The translations under genes were made by a program, and so were the position numbers. From JACDAN01 sp963802375 (GTDB lineage: Bacteria > Actinomycetota > Thermoleophilia > Gaiellales > Gaiellaceae): a stretch of DNA of 64,000 nucleotides. Of this stretch, positions 1-8,864 are shown piece after piece; the stretch's first letter is position 1, and every line of letters begins with the position of its first letter. The notes under the pieces were generated by a model. The model ran no database searches and was not told the DNA's origin. It saw only the letters and a list, made by a program, of their open reading frames with translations. The stretch covers positions 1 through 64,000 of the forward strand of contig CAWDIJ010000009.1 of NCBI GenBank assembly GCA_963802375.1, in the 5' to 3' direction.

Positions 1-1177
1 CGGCTCGACCGACCTCGAGACGGCGACCATCCACTCGGACAACGCGGTCTACGCGCAGCTGACCGCGCTCGTCGGACCGAAGAACGTCCGGCGGGCGGCC
101 CACGAGCTCGGCGTCACCAGCCGGTTGAACGACTACTTCGCGATCGGGCTCGGGGCCGAGGCCGTCAACCCGCTGGAGATGGCCCGAGCTTTCTCGACCT
201 TCGCGAACCGCGGCCGCCGCGTCGACGGCTCGATCTTCGGTAACCGACCGCGGGCGATCCAGTGGATCCACCGCGTCGGCGAGAAGCGGCGCGCGAACGC
301 ACCGGTGCAGCGACCTGTCCTCGACGCTGAGAAGGCCGACCTGATGAACGACATCCTCCAGAAGGTCGTCCGCCAGGGCACGGGCACGAACGCCGCGCTC
401 CGCGACGGGCGCCCGGCCGCCGGCAAGACCGGCACGACGGAGAACTACGGCGACGCGTGGTTCGTCGGCTACACGCCGCAGCTCGCAGTCGCCGTCTGGG
501 TCGGGCACCCGAACAACCTCACGCCCATGCTCACCGAGTACGAGGGCGAGTCGGTCGCCGGCGGGACGTTCCCCGCCCTGATCTGGAAGTCGTTCATGGA
601 CTCGGCGCTGGATCACCTCGAGGAGGAGCCGGCCTACTTCGACCCCCCGAACCTCCCCTACTCGGTTCCGGTGAACGTCGTCCAGCGCTCGGGCAAGCTC
701 TTCGTAAACAACGGTCTCTGCCGCGGGCCGAAGAGCGTCTGGTTCTTCTCCGGACAGAGCCCCAAACGAGAGGCGCCCTGCAGACCGAACGAGGTCGAGG
801 TGCCGCGCGTGGTCGGTTCGACCGTCGCGGAGGCCAAGGCGCAGCTCGCCTCCCAGCCGCTGCAGTACGACCTCATTTACCGGCCGGCGAAGCCGGGCGA
901 GCGGCTCGACGTCGTCCTTGGCCAAATCCCCCCGCGAGGGACGCTCTCCGCCTACGACCAGGTGACGCTGATCCTCGCCAAGCCGCGGTTCGGCGTCGTC
1001 CCGAGCGTGGTCGGGATGCCGGTGTCCAGGGCCGTCCAACGGCTGGAGAGGCTGAAGCTCCAGCCCGCTGTGGTGGGCGGCTCACAGGTCGGCAGGGTGG
1101 TCAGGCAGGTGCCGAAGGGCGGCCGCGTCGCCGCCGCCCCGGGGATGCCGATCCGCCTGATCGCATCGGCCGGCTGA
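1..1177 (+). CDS. Penicillin-binding protein, C-terminal part (transpeptidase plus two PASTA domains), 5' truncated by window edge
   Basis: This is the 3' part of a class A-type penicillin-binding protein, open from base 2, so the start lies left of the window. Transpeptidase motifs are visible: SDN near bases 35-43 and KTGTT near 425-439. Two PASTA repeats follow at about bases 800-980 and 985-1165. Such enzymes cross-link peptidoglycan outside the membrane, and PASTA repeats bind muropeptides or support septal localisation. The glycosyltransferase domain expected upstream is outside the window. Its last 77 bases overlap the convergent glycosylase gene. Confidence 0.93.
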   Translation, partial: GSTDLETATIHSDNAVYAQLTALVGPKNVRRAAHELGVTSRLNDYFAIGLGAEAVNPLEMARAFSTFANRGRRVDGSIFGNRPRAIQWIHRVGEKRRANAPVQRPVLDAEKADLMNDILQKVVRQGTGTNAALRDGRPAAGKTGTTENYGDAWFVGYTPQLAVAVWVGHPNNLTPMLTEYEGESVAGGTFPALIWKSFMDSALDHLEEEPAYFDPPNLPYSVPVNVVQRSGKLFVNNGLCRGPKSVWFFSGQSPKREAPCRPNEVEVPRVVGSTVAEAKAQLASQPLQYDLIYRPAKPGERLDVVLGQIPPRGTLSAYDQVTLILAKPRFGVVPSVVGMPVSRAVQRLERLKLQPAVVGGSQVGRVVRQVPKGGRVAAAPGMPIRLIASAG

Positions 1178-1718
1178 GATACGGCGAGCCGGCCAGCGCG
1201 TAGCGCCACGGCTGGTCTGCGGCCTTCGTGATCCCGATCCTGGGGCCGACGGCGATCTCCGGCTCCCCGTCGTGCGGGAGGAGCGCGAACGGCGGGGCGT
1301 CTAGCGGAAGGCCGTCATGCTCCCGGGTGATGCCGAGCGCCTGGCAGAGCCGGCCGGGCCCCGCGCAGAGAAGACGTTGCTTGTCGAGGCCGCGGCGCTC
1401 TCTCATCGTCTCGATGCCGCTCGCCGGTTCCAGGGCACGGATCAGGACGGCGCTGGCGACGCCCTCGTCCTCACAGACGACGTTCAGGCACCAGTGAACG
1501 CCGTACGAGCGGTACACGTAGGCGTGGCCTGGCGGGCCGAACATGGAGGCGTTCCGGTCCGTCCGACCACCGTAGCCGTGAGCAGCCGGATCCTCGTGGT
1601 CGTATGCCTCGGCCTCGACGATCGGGCCGCCGACGCCGTCGACGAGCAGCGTGATGCCGATCAGGTCGGGCGTGACCTCATGCACGGAGCGCGCGAAGAA
1701 GTCCTTGCCGATGCTCAT
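1101..1718 (-). CDS. DNA-3-methyladenine glycosylase (AAG/MPG family)
   Basis: The 205-residue protein removes alkylated purines from DNA in base excision repair. The family signature is clear: DFFARSV near the N-terminus, then EAEAYDHEDPAAH with the catalytic Glu of the E-x-E-A-Y pattern, and FGPPGHAYVYRSYG after it. The ATG at 1718 overlaps the stop of the MFS gene by four bases, implying translational coupling. The normal family length is about 190-200, so the last residues, encoded over the convergent PBP 3' end, are probably a poorly conserved tail. Confidence 0.9.
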   Translation of the reverse strand: MSIGKDFFARSVHEVTPDLIGITLLVDGVGGPIVEAEAYDHEDPAAHGYGGRTDRNASMFGPPGHAYVYRSYGVHWCLNVVCEDEGVASAVLIRALEPASGIETMRERRGLDKQRLLCAGPGRLCQALGITREHDGLPLDAPPFALLPHDGEPEIAVGPRIGITKAADQPWRYALAGSPYLSRPMRSGGSASPGRRRRGRPSAPA

Positions 1719-2986
1719 TCCGCCTGTGGCCGCCTCGCGTCGTAGCGGACGAGCGCCGGGATCAGCGCAGCGACGACTGCAGTGCCGACCACGGTGAGGA
1801 TCCCGCCCGAGACGATCGACGCACGGACGCTCGTCAAGGACGCGACGATGCCGGCCTCCACGTTGCCGATCTCCGGAGCCCCCGCCACCTGGGCGAGCTC
1901 GATGCCGGACAGCCGGCCACGCATCGAATCCGGAGTGACGGTCAGCAGGATGTTCGAGCGGAGCAGGGCGCTGACGAAGTCCGCGGCGCCGGCGACGGCG
2001 AGGAACGCGAATGCGAACCACACTGTTTCCGCGAACCCGACGAACACGATCGCCACACCCCACGCCGCCGCAGCGATGCAGACCCAGAGCCCCTGCCGGC
2101 GCAACGTCATCATCCATCCGGAGGTCACCGATACGGCAAAGGCACCGAAGGACGTCCCGGCGTAGAGCAGGCCGAGCGTCCCGGCGCCGCCGCCGAGCTT
2201 CTCTGCAAGCGCGGGGAAGAGCGCCCGCGGCATCCCGAAGATCATGGCGTTCGTGTCGACCACGAATATCCCCAGCAACACCTTTCTCCGGCCGACGTAG
2301 CGAAACCCGTCGAGGATCGATTTGAGGCTCACCCGATCGGCGTCCTCCGCCGGCGGCACCGACGGAAGGAGCCAGATCGCGACGAGCGAGGCGACAAACG
2401 TGGCGATGTCGATTGCGTACGCCCCTCCCAACCCGACAATCGTGATCAGCCCGCCGGCCATGATGGGACCGGCGACGCGGGAGAGCGTGAAGATCACATC
2501 CTCGACGGCGATCGCCGCCAGCAGCTGGTCGTCCCGGACGAGTCGCGGCGTCAACGCGTTCCTGGCCGGGCGCTGGAAACCGTATGCCGCGGTCCCGAGG
2601 GCCTCGGCGACGAAGAGGAACCAGGAGCTGGGGTTCGGGAGCAGTGCGTTGACCAGGAGCCCGCCGGTGACCGCGAGCAGCGCGACGTCTGAGAGGAGGA
2701 GCATCCGGCGCCGGTCGACCGCGTCGGCCACGGCTCCGCCGTAGATCGGGACGATCAGCAGCGGCACGAGCGCTGCGACGCCGAGCATGCCCACGAGCAG
2801 CGTGGACCCGGTCTGCTCGTAGAGCTGGTACGGGATGGCGACCGTCGTGATCTGGCTGCCGACGGCCGAGATCCCGGTCCCGAACCAGAGCCGGCGGAAG
2901 TCGCGCGACTCCTGGAGCGGCCGGATGTCGACGGCGATGCGGGCGAACAGGCCGCGCTCGGGCGGCGGCTCTCGGCCTTCGGTCAC
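1715..2986 (-). CDS. MFS transporter (EntS/MFS_3-like exporter)
   Basis: The 423-residue integral membrane protein has the twelve-helix major facilitator layout. The N-terminal half carries RDFRRLWFGTGISAVGSQ before helix 1 and the loop 2-3 motif GGAVADAVDRRR (motif A, near residue 85). It most resembles the EntS/macrolide-exporter group, so export of a small molecule is likely, but the substrate cannot be read from sequence. The start is GTG. It is the second-last gene of a minus-strand run and is coupled to the glycosylase gene. Confidence 0.88.
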   Translation of the reverse strand: MTEGREPPPERGLFARIAVDIRPLQESRDFRRLWFGTGISAVGSQITTVAIPYQLYEQTGSTLLVGMLGVAALVPLLIVPIYGGAVADAVDRRRMLLLSDVALLAVTGGLLVNALLPNPSSWFLFVAEALGTAAYGFQRPARNALTPRLVRDDQLLAAIAVEDVIFTLSRVAGPIMAGGLITIVGLGGAYAIDIATFVASLVAIWLLPSVPPAEDADRVSLKSILDGFRYVGRRKVLLGIFVVDTNAMIFGMPRALFPALAEKLGGGAGTLGLLYAGTSFGAFAVSVTSGWMMTLRRQGLWVCIAAAAWGVAIVFVGFAETVWFAFAFLAVAGAADFVSALLRSNILLTVTPDSMRGRLSGIELAQVAGAPEIGNVEAGIVASLTSVRASIVSGGILTVVGTAVVAALIPALVRYDARRPQAE

Positions 2987-3020
2987 CCGCTACGAGCTCG
3001 TCCCGGGATGTGACTCGCTC

Positions 3021-3392
3021 TCATTCTGGGATGAGCTCGTTAAAGAGCTTCTCGTCGTCCTCTGGCTTGGCGGTCGCTTCCAGCAGGCGGCGCGCGCGCC
3101 GGCCAAGATCGGCGAGGTCGACGCGGCCGCTCTCCGCGCCGCTGGCGATTCGCTCGGCGAGGTCGAGGGCGCTGTCGATGATCTGCGTGTTCACCGCGGC
3201 CTCCTGCCCCATCTCGTGGAGGATCGTTCGCTCGGTGCGGCCGGCGATGATCGGGTCGGGCACACCCTCGATCCACACGCGGGTTCTCCGCCCTCCCCCA
3301 CGCTCGTCGCCTGTCAGGGGCTCGAGCGCGTAGATCTTGTCCGCGCGCGCGTACTTCCCAAAGCCGAGGAAGACCATGCGGTTGTCGGCCAT
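3021..3392 (-). CDS. RemA-like (DUF370-like) small protein
   Basis: This 123-residue protein begins MADNRMVFLGFGKYARAD. The GFGKYARADKIYAL block and the following RRTRVWIEG stretch resemble the DUF370/RemA fold, a small DNA-binding regulator of matrix genes in Bacillus. The C-terminal 50 residues are charged and helical and extend beyond the usual 80-90 residues. The ATG at 3392 overlaps the aminotransferase stop by one base (TGATG), so the two are co-translated. A regulatory role is inference, and family membership is by motif only. Confidence 0.65.
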   Translation of the reverse strand: MADNRMVFLGFGKYARADKIYALEPLTGDERGGGRRTRVWIEGVPDPIIAGRTERTILHEMGQEAAVNTQIIDSALDLAERIASGAESGRVDLADLGRRARRLLEATAKPEDDEKLFNELIPE

Positions 3393-4519
3393 CAGCGCGC
3401 CACCGCCTCCCTCAGGGCTTCCGCCACGTACTCCTGATCGTCCGCCTCGATCTGCGGGAAGAACGGCAGCGCCAGCGTCCGGCTGGCGATGTCCTCCGCC
3501 ACCGGGCAGAGGCCCTCGCCGAAACCGAACTGCTCCCGCATGTAGGTCTGGAGGTGAATGCACGGCACGTACTCGGCGACGTCCACGCCGCCCTCCCGGA
3601 GATCCGCCATCACACGCGCGCGGTCGAGCTCCGGCGCAAGCGTGACGACGTAGACGAACCAGGACCGCCGCCGGTCGGCATCGTCTTCGGGCGCCAGCGC
3701 GACGCCGTCGACGTCGTCGAGCAGCTCCGCGTACCGCGCGGCCACATCCGAGCGAAGCTCCAGCGCCCGGTCGAGCTTCTCGAGCTGGGCGATGCCGATC
3801 GCGGCCTGCACGTCCGTCCAGCGGTAGTTGAACCCGAGCCTGACGTGGTTGAACCATCCGCCGCCCTCGTAGGAGCGGCCCTGGTTCCGGAGCGAGCGGA
3901 GCACCTTCCACGTCTCCTCGTCGTGCGTGACGACGACGCCGCCCTCACCCGTCGCAAGCTGCTTGTTCGGGTAGAAGCCGAAGACGGCCGGCGGGCCGTG
4001 TGAGCCGATCGGCTTCCCCTTGTACTCGGCGCCGAGCGCCTCCGCAGAATCCTCGATCAGGGCGACCCCATGCCTGTCAGCGATCTCCATCAAGGCGTCG
4101 AGGTCGCACGGGAGGCCGAACATGTCGACGGCGACGATTCCGCTCGTCCGCTCGGTGATCGCAGCCTCGACGGCCGCCGGATCGAGGTTCCAGGTGCGCG
4201 GGTCGACATCGACGAAGACCGGCGTTGCGCCCTCGAAGAGGAAGCAGTTCGCAGACGCAGCGAAGGAGAGCGTCGAGGTGATGACCTCGTCGCCCTCGCC
4301 GATCCCCGCCGCGCGAACCAGCATGTGCAGCCCCGCTGTCCCGCTCGACACGGCGGCCGCGTACGGTGCGCCCACGCGCTCGGCGATCAGCTCCTCGAAA
4401 CGGTCGATCGTCGGCCCGAGCGAGAGCCGCCCCGAGCGCAGGACCTCGAGGACGAGCTCCTCCTCCCGCTCGTCGATCCAGGGCCGCGCGAGCGGCACCC
4501 GGCGGGTCGCCTGCGTCAC
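3392..4519 (-). CDS. DegT/DnrJ/EryC1/StrS aminotransferase
   Basis: The 375-residue PLP-dependent aminotransferase is of the sugar-nucleotide type (fold type I). Visible features are the N-terminal PLARPWIDEREEE, the phosphate-binding SSGTAGLHM near residue 60, EDSAEALGAEYKGK, and the PLP lysine in GFYPNKQLATGEGG near residue 186. Family members aminate keto-sugars for lipopolysaccharide, glycan or antibiotic sugars. No other sugar-nucleotide genes are adjacent, so the substrate is unknown. The start overlaps the ilvE stop by four bases. Confidence 0.93.
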   Translation of the reverse strand: MTQATRRVPLARPWIDEREEELVLEVLRSGRLSLGPTIDRFEELIAERVGAPYAAAVSSGTAGLHMLVRAAGIGEGDEVITSTLSFAASANCFLFEGATPVFVDVDPRTWNLDPAAVEAAITERTSGIVAVDMFGLPCDLDALMEIADRHGVALIEDSAEALGAEYKGKPIGSHGPPAVFGFYPNKQLATGEGGVVVTHDEETWKVLRSLRNQGRSYEGGGWFNHVRLGFNYRWTDVQAAIGIAQLEKLDRALELRSDVAARYAELLDDVDGVALAPEDDADRRRSWFVYVVTLAPELDRARVMADLREGGVDVAEYVPCIHLQTYMREQFGFGEGLCPVAEDIASRTLALPFFPQIEADDQEYVAEALREAVAR

Positions 4520-5463
4520 GCGGCCGGCGTCGGAGCCGGCGACTGCGACGGGATGGCCGCGTACTCGAGCCAGTGCGACCAGCGCTCGCTTCCGCCGCGC
4601 ACCGTGTCGAGATAGGCCTGCTGGAGCTTCAGCGTCACCTCACCGGGCGGCCCGACTTCCTGGTCGTCGACCGACCGGATCGGCGTCACCTCCGCCGCGG
4701 TCCCGGTCATGAAGATCTCGTCCGCGAGGTAGAGGTCGGTGCGGATCAGGTTTGCCTCCTCGACCGTGTACCCGAGGTCCTGCGCGATCTGGATGATCGA
4801 ATTGCGGGTGATGCCCGGCAGGATCGACGTCGAGAGCGGCGGCGTCGTGATCTTCCCGTCCTTGACCACGAAGACGTTCTCGCCCGAGCCGTCCGCGATG
4901 TAGCCGTCGTCGGTGAGCAGGATCGCTTCGTCGTATCCGGCCCGGTTGGCCTCGATCACCGCGAGCATCGAGTTCAGGTAGATGCCGGTCGCCTTCGCGG
5001 CGTGCGGAATCGTGTTCGCGCCAACGCGCTTCCAGCTGGAGACCTTGCAGCGAATGCCGTTTTTCATCCCGTCGTCGCCGAGGTAGGCGCCCCACGGCCA
5101 GCTCATGATCACGACCTCCACCGGGTTGCCCGCGGTCGAGACGCCGAGCTCGCCGTAGCCGTAGAAGGCGAACGGCCGGAGGTAGCACTCGGGCAGGCCG
5201 TTGACGCCGATCACCTGGAGGCACGCGTCGCGGATCTCCTCGACCGAGTACGGGAGCTCCATGTAGAGGAGCTTGGCGGAGGCGTCGAGGCGCTTGATGT
5301 GGTCGGTCAGCCGGAAGACGGCCGGGCCTTTGGGCGTCTCGTAGCAGCGGATCCCCTCGAAGACACCCGTGCCGTAGTGCAGCCCGTGAGCCCCCACGTG
5401 AACCTTGGCGTCGCCCCAGTCCACGAGCTCGCCGTTCATCCAGATTTTGTCGGTTTCGATCAT
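4516..5463 (-). CDS. ilvE: Branched-chain amino acid aminotransferase
   Basis: The 315-residue fold type IV PLP enzyme transfers amino groups between glutamate and branched-chain keto acids. The family pattern DKIWMNGELVDWGDAKVHV, then GLHYGTGVFEGIR, the lysine region AAKATGIYLNS near residue 155 and ADGSGENVF are all present. The start is ATG at 5463, preceded by a strong Shine-Dalgarno (GGAGGAGG), which excludes the longer upstream reading frame. It is coupled to the DegT gene by a four-base overlap. A D-amino acid or 4-amino-4-deoxychorismate specificity is less likely from length and motifs. Confidence 0.93.
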   Translation of the reverse strand: MIETDKIWMNGELVDWGDAKVHVGAHGLHYGTGVFEGIRCYETPKGPAVFRLTDHIKRLDASAKLLYMELPYSVEEIRDACLQVIGVNGLPECYLRPFAFYGYGELGVSTAGNPVEVVIMSWPWGAYLGDDGMKNGIRCKVSSWKRVGANTIPHAAKATGIYLNSMLAVIEANRAGYDEAILLTDDGYIADGSGENVFVVKDGKITTPPLSTSILPGITRNSIIQIAQDLGYTVEEANLIRTDLYLADEIFMTGTAAEVTPIRSVDDQEVGPPGEVTLKLQQAYLDTVRGGSERWSHWLEYAAIPSQSPAPTPAA

Positions 5464-5494
5464 GCGCCTCCTCCGGATTTTTCTGGGCCGAATG

Positions 5495-5983
5495 TTAGGC
5501 GGCCTCCGCGACAGCGTCCATCTGCTGCGCTTTGGCGAGCCGAACGAGGTCTCCCGGCGACAGCGTGGCCATGTGCCTGGGCGAGCCGGCGCCGATCCAG
5601 ACCCGCTCGTGGACGAGGAGCTGACGGTCGACGAAGACCCTCGAGACCTTCGGAAGGGGAAACGGCGCGACCGCCCCCGGCTCGAACCCGGTCGAGTCCC
5701 GAACCTGTGCCGCGTCCGCGATCTTGGCTCGCCGACATCCGGCCGCCTCCGCGACCTTCCGCGAGTCCGCACGGCGGTCGCCTGGGACCATCACGACGAT
5801 CGGTGCGCCGTCGCAGTCGAACACGAGTGACTTGACGATCTGGGAGAGCTTGCACCCCACCGCCCGCGCCGCATCCTCGGCGGTCGGCGTGCCGGCCGCG
5901 AACTCCTCGATCCGGCCCTCGACCCCGCCCTGGCGGAGAAACGCGGCGACGCGCTCGACCTCCTCTGGCCACCGCCGCTCCAC
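5495..5983 (-). CDS. YbaK/ProX-type aminoacyl-tRNA editing protein
   Basis: The 162-residue protein has the YbaK/aminoacyl-tRNA-synthetase-associated domain. The conserved lysine block GCKLSQIVKSLVF lies near residue 45, GDRRADSRKVAEA near 70 and STGFEPGAVAPF near 97. Relatives hydrolyse mischarged Cys- or Ala-tRNA(Pro). It starts at GTG. It sits between serA and ilvE, consistent with amino-acid metabolism but not proving the substrate tRNA. Confidence 0.88.
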   Translation of the reverse strand: MERRWPEEVERVAAFLRQGGVEGRIEEFAAGTPTAEDAARAVGCKLSQIVKSLVFDCDGAPIVVMVPGDRRADSRKVAEAAGCRRAKIADAAQVRDSTGFEPGAVAPFPLPKVSRVFVDRQLLVHERVWIGAGSPRHMATLSPGDLVRLAKAQQMDAVAEAA

Positions 5984-6004
5984 CGCCGAAGCCTAGCCCG
6001 CGAC

Positions 6005-7582
6005 TTAGAGCGAGATCAGGCGGGCGTCGTCGAAGCCCTCGGCCCGAACTCGCTCGACGAGGCTCGGCTCCGGCTCGCTGTCGACCGACAGCACCATCAG
6101 CGCCTTCCCCCCACGCCGCGTCCGGGACACGGCCATGTTGGCGATGTTCACGCCGGCGTCGCCGAAGAGCGTCCCGACCCGGCCGATCACACCCGGAACA
6201 TCGTCGTAGCGGAACAGGACGAGCAGCGGCGCGAATTCCATCTCCAGCTCGAAGCCGAGCGCACTGACGAGCCACAAGCGGTCGTCGCGCCCGATCGTCG
6301 TGCCTGAGACTCGCAGCGGGTCGCCGTTCGAGCCGACGCCGACGCGGACGAGGTTCGTGAAGTCGCGGCAGGCGCGCTGACGCTGCTCGACCACCTCGAT
6401 CCCACGCTCCTCTGCGAGCAGCGGCGCGTTCACGTAGTTCACCGGCTGCTCGAAGCGGCCCTGGAAGGCGCCGTTCAGCGCGGCCGCGGTCAGGAGCCGC
6501 GTGTCGTAGTCGGCGAGGTTGCCGTAGTACGTCAGCTCGATCTGCTCCGCGTGCCCCTCGGCCAGCTCCATGGCGAGGCGGCCGAGCTTCGCGGCCAGCG
6601 GGACGAACGGGCCGAGCACCTCAAGGTCGTCGCGCCCGATCGCGGGGATGTTTACGGCGTTGGCCACGAGACCGCCGGCGAGCGCCGCAGCGACCTGCTC
6701 GGCAACGATGAGGCCTGCCCGGTCCTGAGCCTCCTCCGTGGAGGCGGCGAGGTGAGGCGTGACGACGACGCTGTCGAGCTCCAGCAGCGGCCCCGAGTAC
6801 GGCTCCGCGGAGAAAACGTCGAGCGCGGCGCCCGCGAGCCGTCCGGACCGAAGGGCGTCGAGCAGGGCCTCCTCGTCGACCAGCTCCCCTCGCGCGGCGT
6901 TGATCAGGTGCGCGCCCGGCTTCATCTTTCCGAGGGCTTCCGCATCGATGCAGCCTTGTGTCTCGTCCGAAAGCGGCAGGTGAAGGGTCAGGAAGTCCGC
7001 GACAGCGAGGACCTCGTCCGCCGTCTCGGCCCTGGTGACCCCGAGCTCCCGGTACCGGTCCTTGGCGACGAACGGGTCGTGCGCGACGACCTCCATCCCG
7101 AGACCGACGGCGCGCCGCGCGACTTGCTGCCCGATCCGCCCGAAGCCGAGGACCCCCAGCGTCTTGCCCTCCAGCTCGATCCCTCCGTAGGCGGCGCGCT
7201 CCCACCGCCCCTGCTTGAGCGAGGCGTGCGCCTGCGGGATGTGCCGCGCCAGCGCGACGAGGAGCCCGACGGCGTGCTCGGCCGCCGACACGACCGTCGA
7301 CTCGGGCGCATTGGCGACGACGATTCCGCGCCGAGTGGCCGCGTCCACGTCGACGTTGTCCACTCCCACGCCGGCACGCCCGATCACCTTCAGCCGCTCG
7401 GCCCGCTCGAGAATGCCGGCGGTCAGCTTCGTCGCCGAGCGGATCACGATCGCGTCGTACTCGCCGATCCGCTCCTCGAGCGGAAGGTCGCCGTCGACGT
7501 CGACGTCGAACTGCTCCCGCAGGAGCTCGATCCCCGCCTCGGCGATCGGCTCCCGAACGAGAACCCGGAGGCGCTCGCTCAC
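6005..7582 (-). CDS. serA: D-3-phosphoglycerate dehydrogenase
   Basis: The 525-residue enzyme catalyses the first step of serine synthesis, oxidising 3-phosphoglycerate with NAD. The Rossmann motif LGFGRIGQQVARRA is near residue 147, the catalytic Arg/Glu/His region follows (NAARGELVDEEAL, TPHLAAST), then the intervening ASB domain. A C-terminal ACT domain (YDDVPGVIGRVGTLFG, near 455) is the usual serine feedback site. This long form is typical of Actinobacteria. The start overlaps the stop of the aminotransferase at 7579 by four bases. Confidence 0.96.
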   Translation of the reverse strand: MSERLRVLVREPIAEAGIELLREQFDVDVDGDLPLEERIGEYDAIVIRSATKLTAGILERAERLKVIGRAGVGVDNVDVDAATRRGIVVANAPESTVVSAAEHAVGLLVALARHIPQAHASLKQGRWERAAYGGIELEGKTLGVLGFGRIGQQVARRAVGLGMEVVAHDPFVAKDRYRELGVTRAETADEVLAVADFLTLHLPLSDETQGCIDAEALGKMKPGAHLINAARGELVDEEALLDALRSGRLAGAALDVFSAEPYSGPLLELDSVVVTPHLAASTEEAQDRAGLIVAEQVAAALAGGLVANAVNIPAIGRDDLEVLGPFVPLAAKLGRLAMELAEGHAEQIELTYYGNLADYDTRLLTAAALNGAFQGRFEQPVNYVNAPLLAEERGIEVVEQRQRACRDFTNLVRVGVGSNGDPLRVSGTTIGRDDRLWLVSALGFELEMEFAPLLVLFRYDDVPGVIGRVGTLFGDAGVNIANMAVSRTRRGGKALMVLSVDSEPEPSLVERVRAEGFDDARLISL

Positions 7583-8730
7583 ACTCTGGTGTGCTCGAAC
7601 GCTTCGAGCGCCGCGGTGATCGCGGCGCCGCGCTCGATATCCGCGCCCAGCTCGCCGAGCACGAGCTCGACGCCGGCGAGCGCGGTTGTGATGTCGAAGA
7701 CGTCGTAGTAGCCGATGTGGCCGATGCGGAAGACCTTGCCCTTGAGCGGCCCCTGGCCTGGTGCAAGAACGATCCCTTGCCGGTCGCGCAGAGTCTGCAC
7801 GAGCTCGCTGGAGTCGATTCCCTCGGGCGCCTTGATCGCGGTGACCACCGCCGAGCGGTCGTCATCCGGCGAGAAGAGCTCAAGGCCCATCGCCCTGACG
7901 CCGGCGCGGCAGGCGCGGCCCAGGCGCATGTGTCGCTCGAACGCCTGCTCCAGTCCCTCTTCGACGAGGAGCCCCAGCGCGACGTCGAGGCCGACCACGA
8001 TCGAGACGGCGGGCGTGAACGCCGGGTCGAACTCCTCCTGCCTGTCGCGCGTCTCGTGCCAGTCGAAGTAGTACCGGCCGGGCGCGTCCTTCTCGACCGC
8101 GGCCCAAGCGTCGGCCGAGACCGAGACGGTGGCGAGCCCAGGCGGCGTCATCAGCGCTTTCTGCGACCCGGAGACGACGGCGTCGAGGCGCCAGGCGTCG
8201 GTCTCGAGCGGGACGGCGCCAAGGCTCGAGACTGCGTCGACGACGACTAGCGCGCCTGCCTCCTTCGCTGCGGCGGCCAGCGCCTGGACGTCGGCGACGA
8301 CGCCGGTGGAGGTCTCCGAATGCGTGAGGAAGACGACCTTCGCGCCGCCGAGCTCGGCGAGCCGGGTAGCGAGATCGTCCGCCGAGGGCGACTCGCCCCA
8401 CTCGTAGTCGATCGTGTTTACGTCGCAGCCGAAGCTGCCGGCCAGCGCCGCCCAGCGCTCGCCGAAGTGCCCTGCCGACACGACCACGACGCTGTCGCCC
8501 GGCCGCGTGAGGTTCGAGACGGCGGACTCCATGCCGCCGGTCCCCGATGACGTGAAGACGAGGACGTCGCCTTCGGTCCGGTACACCTCACGGAGCCCGT
8601 CGAAGGTGCGCTCGAGGATCTCTCGGAAGTCCGAACTGCGATGGTGGATGATCGGCCGGCTCATCGCCTCCAGCACCTGGGGCGGCACCGGCGTCGGGCC
8701 CGGCGTGAAGAGGTAGCGCTTGGCGGCCAC
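7579..8730 (-). CDS. Class V aminotransferase (phosphoserine/serine-pyruvate/alanine-glyoxylate type)
   Basis: The 383-residue PLP enzyme opens RYLFTPGPTPVPPQV and carries the PLP lysine in VSGSQKALMTPPGL near residue 190. Sequence type fits alanine-glyoxylate/serine-pyruvate aminotransferases, and in several bacteria this family supplies the phosphoserine transaminase step. Its four-base overlap with serA strongly suggests that role here (inference); purine-catabolic PucG is an alternative, but no purine genes are nearby. It is the first gene of the minus-strand run that ends at 1101. Confidence 0.9.
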   Translation of the reverse strand: MAAKRYLFTPGPTPVPPQVLEAMSRPIIHHRSSDFREILERTFDGLREVYRTEGDVLVFTSSGTGGMESAVSNLTRPGDSVVVVSAGHFGERWAALAGSFGCDVNTIDYEWGESPSADDLATRLAELGGAKVVFLTHSETSTGVVADVQALAAAAKEAGALVVVDAVSSLGAVPLETDAWRLDAVVSGSQKALMTPPGLATVSVSADAWAAVEKDAPGRYYFDWHETRDRQEEFDPAFTPAVSIVVGLDVALGLLVEEGLEQAFERHMRLGRACRAGVRAMGLELFSPDDDRSAVVTAIKAPEGIDSSELVQTLRDRQGIVLAPGQGPLKGKVFRIGHIGYYDVFDITTALAGVELVLGELGADIERGAAITAALEAFEHTRV

Positions 8731-8781
8731 TAGAACGAGCCTAGCTCACGATTCCGATAGCGCCTCAGCGGCGTCAGGCCG

Positions 8782-8805
8782 CGGCGGAGCCGGGCTTCGC
8801 CCGGC
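8782..8805. repeat. Palindromic intergenic element, copy 1
   Basis: A 7-bp stem (8789-8795 with 8799-8805) closes on a three-base loop in the gap between divergent genes. Its first 15 bases (8782-8796) are identical to 22377-22391 in the gatA-gatB gap. It may be a dispersed palindromic repeat; only two copies were found by eye. Confidence 0.5.
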
Positions 8806-8864
8806 GGGACCCGCGCGCCGGCCAAGAAGCTAGCGGCGCCTGGGTCGTACTACGCTCGGCGGAA

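Noticed and set aside
4366..5835. Long plus-strand frame of about 490 codons
   Set aside because: Arg/Ala-rich shadow of the aminotransferase genes on the minus strand; no motif.
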